Below are positions 43,441-43,831 of a stretch of DNA of 43,831 nucleotides, piece by piece. Both the position numbers and the translations under genes were made by a program. This DNA comes from JAAAPF01 sp964481035 (lineage in GTDB: Bacteria > Pseudomonadota > Alphaproteobacteria > Geminicoccales > Geminicoccaceae). The notes under the pieces were generated by a model. It was not told the DNA's origin. It saw only the letters and a program-made list of their open reading frames with translations, and searched no databases. Positions within the stretch are counted from its first letter, which is position 1. Each line of letters begins with the position of its first letter. The stretch lies in contig CAYZSE010000008.1 of assembly GCA_964481035.1 (NCBI GenBank), positions 1-43,831 of the forward strand, in the 5' to 3' direction.

Positions 43441-43831
43441 TCAGGCCGGCCGTGCGGAGATCGGCGGGTTGGCGGTGACGAGGTCGCGGATGGCGTCGAA
43501 GGCGGTGTGGCCTTGGCGGGCGGCGGTGCTGGTGAGGGAGCGGTAGCCGGCGTGGACCTCGGCGCCCCAGGTCGAGCGAAAGCCGCCGGTGACCTTGCGG
43601 AAGACGACCGAATGGCGGACCTCGCTCTCGTTGTTGGTAGCAGGCACGCGCCGGTCCTCGAGGAAGACGAAGAACTTGCCGCGCCACGCCTTGACGAGCG
43701 CCTGCAGCTCGCGGCCGGCGGGGTGCGGCGCCGGTGTCGCCACGTGATCGTAGCGCCGTCGTCGGCGCTGCCGCATCGCCCGCACGTCGGCGCCGCAGCC
43801 CTGGCAGTGGGTGCTGTGGCAGACGACCGTC
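43441..43831 (-). pseudogene. IS66-type transposase remnant, running off the right edge
   Basis: The minus strand reads a zinc-finger-like start (CHSTHCQGCGADVRAMRQRRRRRYDHV), then jumps to a C-terminal IS66-type transposase segment (FFVFLEDRRVPATNNESEVRHSVVFRKVTGGFRSTWG) and ends ANPPISARPA. The large catalytic centre between them is missing, so this is an internally deleted copy. The reading is open to the window edge, so its 5' end is not visible. The TNNESE/VFRKVTGGFRS motifs make the family call fairly safe. Confidence 0.75.

Overview
The window is GC-rich (about 70% by eye) chromosomal DNA, most likely from an alphaproteobacterium, possibly near Rhodospirillales or Geminicoccales. The main evidence is gene order: purN-purM divergent from a DUF2066 gene, a CDP-alcohol phosphatidyltransferase and an HdaA-type DnaA homologue, together with a poly-3-hydroxybutyrate (PHB) precursor locus and a PopA-like c-di-GMP receptor. 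The order-level placement is inference. Most genes are intact and tightly packed, with many stop/start overlaps and GTG or TTG starts.

Layout. 1-5.2 kb: an SDR oxidoreductase overlapping uvrB, then a three-domain glutaminase-STAS-cyclic-nucleotide protein. 5.3-6.2 kb: an orphan ABC-exporter membrane domain without an ATPase. 6.3-10.5 kb: a complete ugpBAEC glycerol-3-phosphate importer, with a Pho-box-like repeat upstream and a strong hairpin between ugpB and ugpA. 10.6-15.0 kb: an amidase, a URC1-like GTP cyclohydrolase II, an FAH-family hydrolase and a rhodanese. 15.1-19.0 kb: a small ORF followed by a decaying ABC ATPase / FtsX permease / HlyD adaptor export locus. 19.1-20.6 kb: a BigR-like ArsR regulator divergent from a quinone oxidoreductase.

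20.65-25.0 kb: tRNA-Phe(GAA), an IS256 transposase remnant, then a compact cluster in which an EgtD-type histidine methyltransferase is divergent from an operon of a phytanoyl-CoA-type Fe(II)/2-oxoglutarate dioxygenase and two class I methyltransferases. No egtB, egtC or egtE is in the window. This is the best candidate here for an undescribed pathway, possibly a modified histidine betaine.

25.1-32.7 kb: an outer-membrane beta-barrel, ndk, purN/purM, DUF2066, the phosphatidyltransferase, hdaA, an SDR lacking the usual YxxxK, and anmK. 32.8-35.2 kb: phaA, a small helical protein and phaB. 35.2-42.1 kb: the PopA-like protein, an AlaX editing protein, the exonuclease/ATP-dependent ligase pair, a zinc-ribbon metallopeptidase and a PAS-GGDEF diguanylate cyclase. 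42.2-43.8 kb: an SDR, a secreted single-EF-hand protein and an IS66-type transposase remnant running off the right edge.

The only stretch above 300 bases without an intact gene outside the decayed transporter is 20727-21166, which holds the IS256 remnant. No CRISPR array, rRNA, phage or replication origin was seen.
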